DNA from: Pseudomonas sp. RSB 5.4
GTDB taxonomy: Bacteria; Pseudomonadota; Gammaproteobacteria; Pseudomonadales; Pseudomonadaceae
Assembly: GCF_037126175.1 (NCBI RefSeq)
Contig: NZ_CP146986.1
Location: forward strand, 2,632,501 to 2,696,500
Direction of reading: 5' to 3'
Length of the DNA stretch: 64,000 nt
Each line of letters opens with the position of its first letter. Position 1 is the first letter of the stretch. A model generated the notes under the pieces. That model did no database searches and was not told the origin of the DNA. It was given only the letters and a program-made list of their open reading frames with translations. Shown here in pieces: positions 21,468 through 30,233 of the stretch. Made by a program: the position numbers and the translations under genes.

Positions 21468-23084
21468 ATGCCGCAGATCCAGTCCCAACTCGATCCGCAC
21501 AGTGAGGCCTTCGCTCGCAATCAGGCGGCGATGCTCACGGCCATCGAGCACGTCCAGCAACTGGAACAGAACCTGCTGAACAAGGCTGCCGAAGCCAAGG
21601 CCAAATTCGACAAGCGCGGGCAACTGCTGCCCCGCGAACGCCTGAATCTGCTGCTCGACCCCGGCGCACCGTTCCTCGAACTGGCGAGCCTGGCCGGCTA
21701 CAAACTGCACGACGACAAGGACGGCAGCGCCGCCGGCGGTGGCCTGATTGCCGGCATCGGTTACGTGTCCGGCATACGCGCGATGGTGGTGGCCAACAAC
21801 AGCGCGATCAAGGGCGGCACCATTTCCCCGACAGGCCTGAAAAAGTCCCTGCGCCTGCAACAGATCGCCCAGGAAAACAAACTGCCGGTGATCACCCTGG
21901 CCGAGAGCGGCGGGGCCAACCTCAACTATGCCGCGGAGATTTTCGTCGAGGGTGCGCGCAGCTTTGCCAATCAGGCGCGCATGTCAGCCATGGGCCTGCC
22001 GCAAATTACCGTGGTGCATGGTTCGGCCACGGCGGGTGGCGCGTATCAACCGGGGCTGTCGGATTACGTGGTGGTGGTACGCGGCAAGGCCAAGCTGTTT
22101 CTTGCCGGGCCGCCGCTGCTCAAAGCCGCGACGGGCGAGGTCGCCACCGATGAAGAGCTGGGCGGCGCCGAGATGCACGCGCAGGTCGCCGGCACCGCCG
22201 AGTACTTGGCCGAGAACGATGCCGATGGCGTGCGGCTGGTGCGCGAGATCCTGCGCATGTTGCCGTGGAACGAGCAACTGCCGTGGCTGCCCGAGCCGCA
22301 ATACAAGGCGCCGCTGTACCCGATCGACGAACTGCTCGGACTGATCCCCGACGACCCGAAAAAGCCCTACGACGTGCGCGAAATCATTGCGCGGATTGCC
22401 GATGAATCTGAGTTCCTTGAGTTCAAGGGCGAGTTCGATCAACACACCGTTTGCGGCCAACTGAAAATCCATGGTCGCGCCTGCGGTTTGATCGGCAACA
22501 ACGGCCCGATCACCCCCGCCGGGGCGAGCAAGGCCGCGCAGTTCATTCAGCTGTGCGACCAGAGCCAGACGCCGCTGCTGTTTTTCCATAACACCACCGG
22601 GTTCATGGTCGGCACCGAGTCCGAGCAGCAAGGCGTGATCAAACACGGCTCGAAACTGATTCAAGCGGTGGCCAATGCGCGAGTGCCTAAACTGACGATT
22701 GTCGTCGGCGGCTCCTACGGTGCCGGCAACTATGCGATGTGCGGACGCGGTCTCGATCCACGCTTCATTTTTGCCTGGCCCAACAGCCGCACCGCGGTGA
22801 TGGGCGGCGCGCAGGCCGGCAAGGTTCTGCGCATCGTCACCGAGGCCAAACAGCTCAAGGAGGGACTGGTACCGGACCCGAAAATGCTCGACATGCTCGA
22901 ACAGGTCACCGCGCAGAAACTCGACAGCCAGTCCACCGCGCTCTACGGCAGCGCCAACCTGTGGGACGACGGTCTGATCGACCCACGCGATACCCGCACC
23001 CTGCTCGGATACCTGCTGGATATCTGCCATGAAGCCGACATCCGCACGCTGCAACCCAACAGCTTCGGCGTCAGCCGCTTCTGA
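21468..23084 (+). CDS. atuC: Geranyl-CoA carboxylase beta subunit AtuC
   Basis: This 538-residue carboxyltransferase subunit transfers CO2 from biotin to the gamma-methyl of cis-geranyl-CoA. N- and C-terminal carboxyltransferase (crotonase-fold) halves are present: GGLIAGIGYVSGIRAMVVAN, ESGGANLNYAAEIF, GSATAGGAYQPGLSDY in the first, and GLIGNNGPITPAGASKAAQF, FFHNTTGFMVGTESEQQG and GGSYGAGNYAMCGRGLDPRF in the second. The shortened AEIFVEGARSFANQARMSAMG region differs from methylcrotonyl-CoA carboxylase and favours AtuC over LiuB. It starts 3 bases after atuB and partners AtuF, encoded at the end of the operon. Confidence 0.94.
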   Translation: MPQIQSQLDPHSEAFARNQAAMLTAIEHVQQLEQNLLNKAAEAKAKFDKRGQLLPRERLNLLLDPGAPFLELASLAGYKLHDDKDGSAAGGGLIAGIGYVSGIRAMVVANNSAIKGGTISPTGLKKSLRLQQIAQENKLPVITLAESGGANLNYAAEIFVEGARSFANQARMSAMGLPQITVVHGSATAGGAYQPGLSDYVVVVRGKAKLFLAGPPLLKAATGEVATDEELGGAEMHAQVAGTAEYLAENDADGVRLVREILRMLPWNEQLPWLPEPQYKAPLYPIDELLGLIPDDPKKPYDVREIIARIADESEFLEFKGEFDQHTVCGQLKIHGRACGLIGNNGPITPAGASKAAQFIQLCDQSQTPLLFFHNTTGFMVGTESEQQGVIKHGSKLIQAVANARVPKLTIVVGGSYGAGNYAMCGRGLDPRFIFAWPNSRTAVMGGAQAGKVLRIVTEAKQLKEGLVPDPKMLDMLEQVTAQKLDSQSTALYGSANLWDDGLIDPRDTRTLLGYLLDICHEADIRTLQPNSFGVSRF

Positions 23085-23114
23085 TTGCAACGGATCCCAA
23101 GGAGAACAATAAAA

Positions 23115-24272
23115 ATGATCTTCACCCCGGAACACGAAGCACTGCGCCGCACCGTCCGCCAATTCGTCGAGCACGAAATCAACCCGCACGTCGATGAATG
23201 GGAACAGGCCGGGCGCTTTCCGATCCACGAGATTTTCCGCAAGGCCGGCGACCTCGGGTTGCTGGGGATTTCCAAACCGGAAAAATTTGGTGGCATGGGC
23301 CTCGACTACAGCTATTCGATTGTCGCCGCCGAAGAGTTTGGCACCATCCACTGCGGCGGCATTCCGATGTCGATCGGCGTGCAGACCGACATGTGCACCC
23401 CGGCGCTGGCCCGCTTCGGCTCCGATGAATTGCGCGACGAATTCCTCCGCCCCGCGATTAGCGGCGAGCAGGTCGGCTGCATCGGAGTCTCGGAAGTCGG
23501 TGCCGGCTCCGACGTCGCCGGGCTCAAGACCAGCGCGCGCAAGGACGGCGACGACTACGTGATCAACGGCAGCAAGATGTGGATCACCAATTCACCGAGT
23601 GCCGACTTCATCTGCCTGCTGGCCAACACCTCGGACGACAAGCCGCACATCAACAAGTCGCTGATCATGGTGCCGATGAACACCCCGGGCATCAGCCTCA
23701 GCTCGCACCTGGACAAGCTCGGCATGCGCAGCTCGGAAACCGCGCAGGTGTTTTTCGATAACGTGCGTGTGCCGCAGCGCAACCGCATCGGCCACGAAGG
23801 CGCCGGGTTCATGATGCAGATGTTGCAGTTCCAGGAAGAACGCCTGTTCGGCGCGGCGAACATGATCAAGGGTCTGGAATATTGCGTCGACAGCACCATC
23901 GAGTACTGCAAGGAGCGCAAGACCTTCGGCAACGCGCTGATCGACAATCAGGTGATCCACTTCCGCCTCGCCGAGTTGCAGACCGAAATCGAATGCCTGC
24001 GGGCGCTGGTCTATCAGGCCACCGAGCAATATGTGAAAGGTCAGGACGTCACGCGTCTGGCGTCGATGGCCAAGCTCAAGGCCGGACGCCTCGGTCGTGA
24101 AGTCAGCGACAGCTGCCTGCAATATTGGGGCGGCATGGGCTTCATGTGGGACAACCCGGTGGCCCGCGCCTATCGCGACGTGCGGCTGGTGTCGATTGGT
24201 GGCGGCGCCGACGAAATCATGCTGGGGATCATCTGCAAACTGATGGGCATCCTGCCGGGGAAAAAGAAATGA
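23115..24272 (+). CDS. atuD: Citronellyl-CoA dehydrogenase AtuD
   Basis: The 385-residue flavoprotein is an acyl-CoA dehydrogenase, the same length as AtuD of P. aeruginosa, which oxidises citronellyl-CoA to geranyl-CoA. Motifs: GCIGVSEVGAGSDVAGLKT (flavin/substrate), KMWITNSPSADFI, ERLFGAANMIKGLEY, and the C-terminal QYWGGMGFMWDNPVARAYRDVR with GGGADEIMLGI. The ATG at 23115 follows AAGGAG at 23099-23104; a longer frame starting at 23085 abuts the atuC stop and is not used. The stop overlaps the atuE start by 4 bases, which suggests translational coupling. Confidence 0.93.
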   Translation: MIFTPEHEALRRTVRQFVEHEINPHVDEWEQAGRFPIHEIFRKAGDLGLLGISKPEKFGGMGLDYSYSIVAAEEFGTIHCGGIPMSIGVQTDMCTPALARFGSDELRDEFLRPAISGEQVGCIGVSEVGAGSDVAGLKTSARKDGDDYVINGSKMWITNSPSADFICLLANTSDDKPHINKSLIMVPMNTPGISLSSHLDKLGMRSSETAQVFFDNVRVPQRNRIGHEGAGFMMQMLQFQEERLFGAANMIKGLEYCVDSTIEYCKERKTFGNALIDNQVIHFRLAELQTEIECLRALVYQATEQYVKGQDVTRLASMAKLKAGRLGREVSDSCLQYWGGMGFMWDNPVARAYRDVRLVSIGGGADEIMLGIICKLMGILPGKKK

Positions 24273-25066
24273 GCGCCCTGCCCGACTGCCAGACGCTGCT
24301 GCTGGAACAGCACGGCGGCGTGCTGCACATCACCCTCAATCGCCCGGAAAGCCGCAATGCGATGAGCCTGCAAATGGTCAGCGAACTGCGTGCGGTGCTG
24401 GCGGCAGTGCGTGATGACCGCGGGGTTCGCGCTCTGGTCCTCAGCGGTGCCGGTGGGCATTTCTGTGCGGGTGGCGACATCAAGGACATGGCCAATGCCC
24501 GTGCCCAAGGGGCCGACGCCTACCGCGCGTTGAACCGCGCCTTTGGAGCCCTGCTGCAAGAAGCTCAGGACGCACCACAAGTGCTGATCACCGTTTTACA
24601 GGGCGCAGTGCTCGGTGGTGGTTTCGGGCTGGCATGTGTCAGCGATATCGCAATGGCCGACCATCAAGCACAGTTCGGTCTGCCGGAAACCAGCCTTGGC
24701 TTGCTACCGGCGCAGATCGCTCCGTTCGTGGTGCAACGCATCGGCCTGACCGAGACTCGCCGTCTGGCACTGACCGCCGCGCGCTTCGATGGCCATCAGG
24801 CCCGGCGGTTGGGGCTGGTGCATTTTGTCGAGCAGGATCCGCAAGCGCTGGCCGAACGCCTCGATGAAGTGATCGACCATGTTCTGTGCTGCGCGCCCGA
24901 AGCGAACGCGGCAACCAAAAAGCTGCTGCTGGCCAGTGCCGGGCAGCCTTCGAGTGAATTGCTGGATGAAGCGGCGCGGTGGTTCAGCGAAGCGGTGACC
25001 GGGGCCGAAGGGATCGAGGGCACCCTGGCTTTTGTGCAAAAACGTAAACCGAAGTGGGCCCTTTAA
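24269..25066 (+). CDS. atuE: Isohexenylglutaconyl-CoA hydratase AtuE
   Basis: A 265-residue crotonase-fold protein that should hydrate isohexenylglutaconyl-CoA, the step after carboxylation. Typical features are LNRPESRNAMSLQMVSEL, the oxyanion-hole segment GGHFCAGGDIKDM (about residues 65-77) and LQGAVLGGGFGLACVSDIAMA with GLPETSLGLLPAQIAPFV. The ATG at 24269 overlaps the atuD TGA (ATGA). A REPIN and 109 bases separate it from atuF, so the end of the operon may be transcribed less well. Confidence 0.9.
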   Translation: MSALPDCQTLLLEQHGGVLHITLNRPESRNAMSLQMVSELRAVLAAVRDDRGVRALVLSGAGGHFCAGGDIKDMANARAQGADAYRALNRAFGALLQEAQDAPQVLITVLQGAVLGGGFGLACVSDIAMADHQAQFGLPETSLGLLPAQIAPFVVQRIGLTETRRLALTAARFDGHQARRLGLVHFVEQDPQALAERLDEVIDHVLCCAPEANAATKKLLLASAGQPSSELLDEAARWFSEAVTGAEGIEGTLAFVQKRKPKWAL

Positions 25067-25070
25067 AAGC

Positions 25071-25138
25071 ATCGCGAGCAGGCTCACTCCCACAGACGAA
25101 ACGCATTCCAAATGTGGGAGCGGGCTTGCTCGCGAAGA
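25071..25138. repeat. REPIN inside the atu operon
   Basis: REP arms ATCGCGAGCAGGCTCACTCC (from 25071) and GGAGCGGGCTTGCTCGCGAA (to about 25136) are inverted and lie wholly between atuE and atuF. The hairpin could lower or stabilise the distal part of the atu transcript. Confidence 0.9.
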
Positions 25139-25175
25139 GGCCAGCACCAACACCGCAAATTCCGAGGGAACAGCC

Positions 25176-27137
25176 ATGCCCGCCATCCACAAAATCCTGA
25201 TCGCCAACCGCGGTGAAATCGCCTGCCGCATCCAGCGCACCGCCCAGGCCCTCGGCTATCGAACCGTTGCCGTATTCAGCGATGCCGACGCCAATGCCCT
25301 GCACGTGCAGATGGCCGATCAAGCGGTGAACATCGGCGCCGCACCGGTGCAACAGTCCTATCTGAACATCGCGGCGATCCTCGACGCCGCCCGCCGCAGC
25401 GGTGCCGACGCGATTCATCCCGGCTATGGCTTCCTCTCGGAAAACGCCGGGTTCGCCCGCGCCTGCGCAGAAGCCGGCCTGACCTTTATCGGCCCCAGCG
25501 CCGACGCCATCGAACTGATGGGCAGCAAGCGCCTGTCGAAAATCGCCATGCTCGAAGCCGGCGTACCGTGTATTGCCGGCTATCAAGGCGCCGCGCAGGA
25601 CGACGCCACCTTGCTGCGCGAGGCCGAGCGCATTGGCTACCCGCTGATGATCAAGGCCAGCGCTGGCGGCGGTGGACGCGGGATGCGCCTGGTGCACAGC
25701 AGCGAGGAGTTGCCGGCGCAATTGCGCACCGCCCGCTCCGAGGCGCTGAACGGTTTCGGCAGTGATGAACTGATCCTCGAACAAGCGCTAATCGAACCAC
25801 GGCACGTCGAGGTGCAACTGTTCGGCGACCACCACGGCAACCTGATTTACCTCGGCGAGCGCGATTGCTCGGTGCAGCGCCGCCATCAGAAAGTCATCGA
25901 GGAAGCACCCTGCCCGGTGATGACCCGCGAGTTGCGCCAGGCCATGGGCGAAGCGGCGCTCAAGGCTGGCCGAGCGGTGAATTACGTCGGTGCCGGCACC
26001 GTCGAGTTTCTGCTCGATGCCCGTGGGCAGTTCTACTTTCTGGAAATGAACACGCGTCTGCAGGTCGAGCATCCGGTGACCGAGTTGATCACCGGGCAGG
26101 ATCTGGTCGCCTGGCAATTGGCCGTCGCCGAGGGGCAGCCGCTGCCGTTGACTCAGGCACAGATCACGCTGAACGGCCACGCCATGGAAGTGCGTCTGTA
26201 TGCCGAAGATCCGACGCAGAGTTTCCTGCCGCAGACCGGTCGTGTCCAGGCTTGGGAACCGGCAGTCACTCCGGGTGCGCGGATCGATCACGGCTTGCGC
26301 GAAGGTCAGTGGGTCAGCCCGTTCTACGACCCGATGCTCGGCAAACTGATTGCCCACGGCGCCACCCGCGAAGAAGCGCGGCGCAAACTGTTGCGCGCGG
26401 TGCAGGACAGCGTGCTGCTCGGCGTGCAGACCAATCAGCGTTTGCTGGTCAGCCTGCTGCAACATCCGCAGTTCATCAGCGGCGAATTCAGTACCGCGTT
26501 CATTGCTCAGCACTTCACTGACCACCCTTGCCTGCACGCCTACGCCCCCGGTGCGGAGGAACTGGCCATCGCCGCCGTGCTGTTTTATCAGTCTGGCGCG
26601 CGGGCGCATCGTGCGCCACTCAAGGGCTGGCGCAACAATGCCGGCGTGCCGCTCAATTTCCGTCTCGGTGTGGAAGAACGGGACTGGACCTTGCAGCTGC
26701 TTGCGGACGGCGCTGGCCGATTCACCGTGAACGTGATGCAGCGCGCGCTGGCGCTGACCGTCATCGATTGCGACGAGCGCGCTGTGACGCTGGAAGTCGA
26801 CGGCCTGCGCCAGCGTCACGCCTATCGGGTCGATGGTGAAGAACTCTGGCTGTTCACCCACCCCGGCAGCCTGCGCCTGGAGGATCGAACTCATGCGCTC
26901 ATCAGCAGTCAGAGCAGCGTCAGCTCCGGCACACTCAAGGCGCCGATGGACGGTGCCATCGTCGACGTGCTGGTCAGCGAAGGCAGCACGGTCAGCAAGG
27001 GTCAGTTGCTGGTGGTGCTGGAGGCAATGAAAATGGAGCACCCGCTCAAGGCCGGCATCGACGGCGTGCTCAAGCGGGTGCAGGTCAAGGTCGGCGATCA
27101 GGTAAAAAATCGTCAGGTTCTGTTGCAGGTCGAGTGA
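25176..27137 (+). CDS. atuF: Geranyl-CoA carboxylase alpha subunit AtuF
   Basis: This 653-residue biotin-dependent subunit carboxylates its own biotin with ATP and bicarbonate. The biotin carboxylase part (1-450) begins MPAIHKILIANRGEIACRIQ and shows ATP-grasp features: KASAGGGGRGMRLV, ERDCSVQRRHQKVIEEAPCP and FLEMNTRLQVEHPVTE. A linker domain follows, and the biotinyl domain (about 580-653) carries EAMKMEH, with Lys as biotinylation site. The ATG at 25176 follows GAGGGA. It is the partner of AtuC. It is the last atu gene here: atuG and atuH, found next in P. aeruginosa, are replaced by an unrelated exonuclease gene. Confidence 0.93.
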   Translation: MPAIHKILIANRGEIACRIQRTAQALGYRTVAVFSDADANALHVQMADQAVNIGAAPVQQSYLNIAAILDAARRSGADAIHPGYGFLSENAGFARACAEAGLTFIGPSADAIELMGSKRLSKIAMLEAGVPCIAGYQGAAQDDATLLREAERIGYPLMIKASAGGGGRGMRLVHSSEELPAQLRTARSEALNGFGSDELILEQALIEPRHVEVQLFGDHHGNLIYLGERDCSVQRRHQKVIEEAPCPVMTRELRQAMGEAALKAGRAVNYVGAGTVEFLLDARGQFYFLEMNTRLQVEHPVTELITGQDLVAWQLAVAEGQPLPLTQAQITLNGHAMEVRLYAEDPTQSFLPQTGRVQAWEPAVTPGARIDHGLREGQWVSPFYDPMLGKLIAHGATREEARRKLLRAVQDSVLLGVQTNQRLLVSLLQHPQFISGEFSTAFIAQHFTDHPCLHAYAPGAEELAIAAVLFYQSGARAHRAPLKGWRNNAGVPLNFRLGVEERDWTLQLLADGAGRFTVNVMQRALALTVIDCDERAVTLEVDGLRQRHAYRVDGEELWLFTHPGSLRLEDRTHALISSQSSVSSGTLKAPMDGAIVDVLVSEGSTVSKGQLLVVLEAMKMEHPLKAGIDGVLKRVQVKVGDQVKNRQVLLQVE

Positions 27138-27207
27138 GTCGCCAGGCGCAAACGCGAGGTTTGACTACGCTCTGATCTATCAGGACGCGTAAATCAGGAA
27201 ACCTGCG

Positions 27208-27750
27208 ATGCCCCATTGGCTGGTCATTGATCTGGAAGCCACCACAGATGAAGGTGGCTGGCCGGTTACGGAAATGGAAATCATCGAAATCGGCGCGACG
27301 CTGGTCGATCGTGCCGGTCGCGAGCAGGATCACTTTCAGCGGTTCGTCAAACCGACCCGGCGGCCGTTGCTGACGCCGTTCTGTCGGGAACTTACGCACA
27401 TCACCCAGGCCAACATCGACGCCGCGCAGCCGTTGAGCGAGGTCTGGCCGGCGTTCGAACGCTGGCTCGGGCAACACCAGACGCGCCTCGAGGGCTGGGC
27501 CAGTTGGGGCGATTACGACCGCAAGCAATTGCTCCAGGAGTGGCAACGCCTGCAACTCGACAGCGTACTGAGCCGGGTGCAGCACATGAACCTCAAACAG
27601 CGCTTTGCCAAGGCGCGGCGACTGGAACGACCGTTGGGCCTGAATGGCGCGCTGCAACTGGCCGGCATGCAGTTCAGCGGTCAACAGCATCGGGCCCTGG
27701 AAGATGCGCGCAACACCGCGCGGTTGCTGCCGCTGGTCTTGCCACTCTGA
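27208..27750 (+). CDS. DEDDh 3'-5' exonuclease, ERI1-like
   Basis: A 180-residue exonuclease of the RNase T/DnaQ fold. The metal ligands are visible: IDLEATTD (Asp8 and Glu10), GDYD (middle Asp near 112) and HRALEDARNTARLL near 160-175, which supplies the His and last Asp of the DEDDh set. The spacing and the sequence MEIIEIGATLVD and FCRELTHITQANID resemble the ERI-1/KapD branch, which trims RNA 3' ends in other organisms; the bacterial substrate is not known. It stands alone, 70 bases after atuF, with AGGAAA before the ATG. Confidence 0.85.
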   Translation: MPHWLVIDLEATTDEGGWPVTEMEIIEIGATLVDRAGREQDHFQRFVKPTRRPLLTPFCRELTHITQANIDAAQPLSEVWPAFERWLGQHQTRLEGWASWGDYDRKQLLQEWQRLQLDSVLSRVQHMNLKQRFAKARRLERPLGLNGALQLAGMQFSGQQHRALEDARNTARLLPLVLPL

Positions 27751-27864
27751 AGTCAGGGCGAGAACTCGCCGGACACGCCCCGGGCAGGTGACGGCGCCGG
27801 GAGCCTTGTGCATACTGGCCGGCCCTTTTTAACCCTTTTAAGTCCCATTCAAGAGGAATCGCCC

Positions 27865-28149
27865 ATGTTCAAAGTCAACGAGTACTTCGACGGCACCGTC
27901 AAGTCGATCGCTTTTGGCACCGCTGAAGGTCCGGCGACCATCGGCGTCATGGCCCCGGGCGAATACGAATTCGGCACCGCTCAGCGCGAAATCATGCACG
28001 TGGTCTCCGGCGCACTGACCGTCAAACTGCCGGACAGCAGCGACTGGGAAACCTTCGCTGCCGGCAGCCAATTCAACGTGCCGGCCAACAGCAAGTTCCA
28101 GCTGAAAGTCGCCGTTGACACCGCCTACCTGTGCGAATACCGCGGCTAG
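27865..28149 (+). CDS. ppnP: Pyrimidine/purine nucleoside phosphorylase PpnP
   Basis: A 94-residue cupin of the DUF1255/YaiE family, full length. It phosphorolyses several nucleosides to base and ribose 1-phosphate. Family signatures are [42 protein letters not shown] and [13 protein letters not shown], ending with AYLCEY. The ATG at 27865 follows AAGAGGA. A strong terminator follows the stop, so it is monocistronic. Confidence 0.93.
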   Translation: MFKVNEYFDGTVKSIAFGTAEGPATIGVMAPGEYEFGTAQREIMHVVSGALTVKLPDSSDWETFAAGSQFNVPANSKFQLKVAVDTAYLCEYRG

Positions 28150-28170
28150 GCCCACGGCTTTTCCCGGTGC

Positions 28171-28207
28171 AAAAAAATGCCCGTGTCCATGGACACGGGC
28201 ATTTTTC
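28171..28207. terminator. Bidirectional terminator after ppnP
   Basis: A run of A, the stem ATGCCCGTGTCC/GGACACGGGCAT and a run of T form a hairpin with U-tracts on both strands. It serves ppnP on the plus strand and the MOSC gene on the minus strand. Confidence 0.95.
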
Positions 28208-28221
28208 ATTTCTGGCCTTGA

Positions 28222-29028
28222 TTATTCGAGGATTTCCACCGGCATACCGACTTCCAGTCGACCATTGCTGTCGTTGACCAGATTCTGCCCGAACATCGCG
28301 CCATCGGCCTGAGCGCGATACTTCTGCAAGGTCGCCAGCGGTTCGCGATCGGCACTGCGCTCCCCGGTCTGCGGATCGATGGTGGTCAGGATGCAGCGCG
28401 AGCACGGCTTGACCACCCGGAATTCGACAGCGCCGATGCGAATGCGCTTCCAGCCATCTTCGGCGAACGCCGCACTGCCTTCGATCACAAGATTGGGCCG
28501 GAAACGCAACATCTCCAGAGGTCGTCCGACCTTTTGCACCAAATCCTGCAACGACGCCTCACCAATCAGCAACAGCGGGAAACCGTCGGCAAATGCCACC
28601 TGATCATCCTCGCGGCCGTAACCGGCCTGCGTCATGCGCGCGCGATCAAGTGGCACCTGCACCAGACGGGTTGGCTTGCCGATGAAATCGCTGACCCAGC
28701 GGGCCGCTGCATCACCGGCATCCGGCACGCGCAGGGTGTCACGCCAGATGGTCACGCCGCGCAGCTCGGCATCGTCCTCGGGCAACGGGATATCCAGCGC
28801 GGTGTGGTCAGGCGCACTGAGGGTCAGACCGCCCTGCGCATTCCACAGCGCCGACAGCTGGCTCATTTTCGCTTCGGCCCGTTGGGTCAGGAAGCGGCCG
28901 CTGGCCTCGTCTACCAGCATCCAGCGTCGGTCACCTTCCAGGCCAAGTTTATCCAGGCCAATCGATTGCAGAATCTCGGGCTTGCCGGATTTCAACGGGT
29001 AACGATAAAGCGCACTCAGACGCAGCAT
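28222..29028 (-). CDS. MOSC-domain protein, YcbX-like
   Basis: A 268-residue protein with an N-terminal beta-barrel MOSC_N domain (LSALYRYPLKSGKPEILQS) and a C-terminal MOSC domain (about 110-268) containing the conserved Cys in FRVVKPCSRCILTTIDPQTGE. MOSC proteins of the YcbX/mARC type bind molybdenum cofactor and reduce N-hydroxylated compounds; that activity here is inferred from family. The ATG at 29028 follows AGGAAG; an in-frame upstream ATG at 29058 has no clear ribosome binding site. No ferredoxin domain is fused. Confidence 0.87.
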   Translation of the reverse strand: MLRLSALYRYPLKSGKPEILQSIGLDKLGLEGDRRWMLVDEASGRFLTQRAEAKMSQLSALWNAQGGLTLSAPDHTALDIPLPEDDAELRGVTIWRDTLRVPDAGDAAARWVSDFIGKPTRLVQVPLDRARMTQAGYGREDDQVAFADGFPLLLIGEASLQDLVQKVGRPLEMLRFRPNLVIEGSAAFAEDGWKRIRIGAVEFRVVKPCSRCILTTIDPQTGERSADREPLATLQKYRAQADGAMFGQNLVNDSNGRLEVGMPVEILE

Positions 29029-29117
29029 GTCCAGCTTCCTGATGGGCAAAAAAGCCACCCTATACGAGCTTTATCCGTGAATCAAAGGCAGATGCGCGCC
29101 CCCTGAAAAGATAACTT

Positions 29118-29219
29118 TGTGGCGAGGGGATTTATCCCCGATGGGGCGCGAAGCGGCCCCACCTGAATCAAGAAGCGGGACCGCTGCGCAGTCCATCGGG
29201 GATAAATCCCCTCGCTACA
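29118..29219. repeat. Second-class inverted repeat (not REP type)
   Basis: Two 27-base arms, TGTGGCGAGGGGATTTATCC... at 29118-29144 and its inverted partner ending CTCGCTACA at 29193-29219, differ at one position. Each arm itself contains the small palindrome GGGGATTTATCCCC-like core. The sequence is unlike the REP family elsewhere in the window and looks like a different dispersed Pseudomonas repeat. It lies between the MOSC and cheV genes. Confidence 0.8.
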
Positions 29220-29227
29220 GGGTTTCG

Positions 29228-30163
29228 TCAGGCTGGCACTTCATCGAGCATCAGGCGCTGACGCACCACATCGACCAGTTTGTCCGGCTGAAACTTGGAG
29301 AGGAAGTTGTCGCAGCCGACCTTCTTCACCATCGAGTCGTTGAAACTGCCGGACAGTGAGGTGTGCAGCACCACGTACAGGCCACGCAGGCGCGGGTCGT
29401 TGCGGATCTCGGTGGTCAGGCGATAGCCGTCCATTTCCGGCATTTCCGCGTCGGTGAACACCATCAGCAGTTTGTCGGTCATGTTCACCCCGGTATCGGC
29501 CCAGGCCTTGAGCATGTTCAGCGCCTTCAGGCCATCGCTGGCGATGTGCATCTTCACCCCGAGCTGGCCAAGGGTGTCGCGCAGTTGCGACAGCGCCACA
29601 TTGGAGTCGTCCACCAGCAGCACTTCGCGGCCGCGGGCACGTTCCAGCACCGGATCGTCGAGCTTGTCACGCGAGACCTTGGCGTTGTACGGGACGATCT
29701 CGGCGAGGACTTTCTCGACGTCAATGATTTCCACCAGTTGATCGTCAACCTTGCTGATCGCGGTCAGGTAATGCTGGCGCCCGGCGCTGGTCGGCGGCGG
29801 CAGAATGGCTTCCCAGTTCATGTTGACGATGCGATCCACGCCACCGACAAGGAAAGCCTGCACCGAACGGTTGTACTCGGTGACGATGATGGTGCTGTTC
29901 GGGCCCGGCACCAGCGGACGCATGCCGATCGCCTGGGACAGGTCGATCACCGGCAGCGTCTGGCCGCGCAGGTTGACCACGCCGCAGACAAACGGGTGGC
30001 GCTGCGGCATCAGGGTCAGCTTCGGCAATTGCAGAACTTCCTGAACCTTGAACACGTTGATCGCGAACAATTGGCGTCCGGCCAGTCGAAACATGAGAAT
30101 TTCCAGGCGATTCTCACCCACCAGTTGCGTGCGTTGGTCTACCGTGTCGAGAATGCCGGCCAT
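29228..30163 (-). CDS. cheV: Chemotaxis coupling protein CheV
   Basis: The 311-residue protein joins a CheW-like domain (about 20-165: LFAINVFKVQEVLQLPKLTLMP, GVVNLRGQTLPVIDL) to a C-terminal receiver (about 180-305). The receiver has the acidic pair in LLVDDSN, the phosphoacceptor Asp in FTDAEMPEMDGYRL and the Lys in FLSKFQPD. CheV links chemoreceptors to CheA and may adapt the signal through its receiver. The ATG at 30163 follows AGGAG. A FliA-type promoter lies 44-70 bases upstream, which fits expression with late flagellar genes even though no other chemotaxis gene is nearby. Confidence 0.95.
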   Translation of the reverse strand: MAGILDTVDQRTQLVGENRLEILMFRLAGRQLFAINVFKVQEVLQLPKLTLMPQRHPFVCGVVNLRGQTLPVIDLSQAIGMRPLVPGPNSTIIVTEYNRSVQAFLVGGVDRIVNMNWEAILPPPTSAGRQHYLTAISKVDDQLVEIIDVEKVLAEIVPYNAKVSRDKLDDPVLERARGREVLLVDDSNVALSQLRDTLGQLGVKMHIASDGLKALNMLKAWADTGVNMTDKLLMVFTDAEMPEMDGYRLTTEIRNDPRLRGLYVVLHTSLSGSFNDSMVKKVGCDNFLSKFQPDKLVDVVRQRLMLDEVPA

Positions 30164-30206
30164 CAATGACTCCTGGGCTTGTTCTGATGAATTCACTATT
30201 GAGGGG

Positions 30207-30233
30207 TTATCGGCTGTTTATGGCGATTCTTGA
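30207..30233 (-). promoter_or_regulatory. FliA (sigma-28) promoter of cheV
   Basis: Minus strand: TCAAGAAT (30233-30226), 11 bases, GCCGATAA (30214-30207). The consensus flagellar sigma-28 promoter is TAAAGTTT or TCAAGTTT, N11-12, GCCGATAA, so the -10 is perfect and the -35 is close. It predicts a leader of about 35-40 nt before cheV. Confidence 0.85.
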
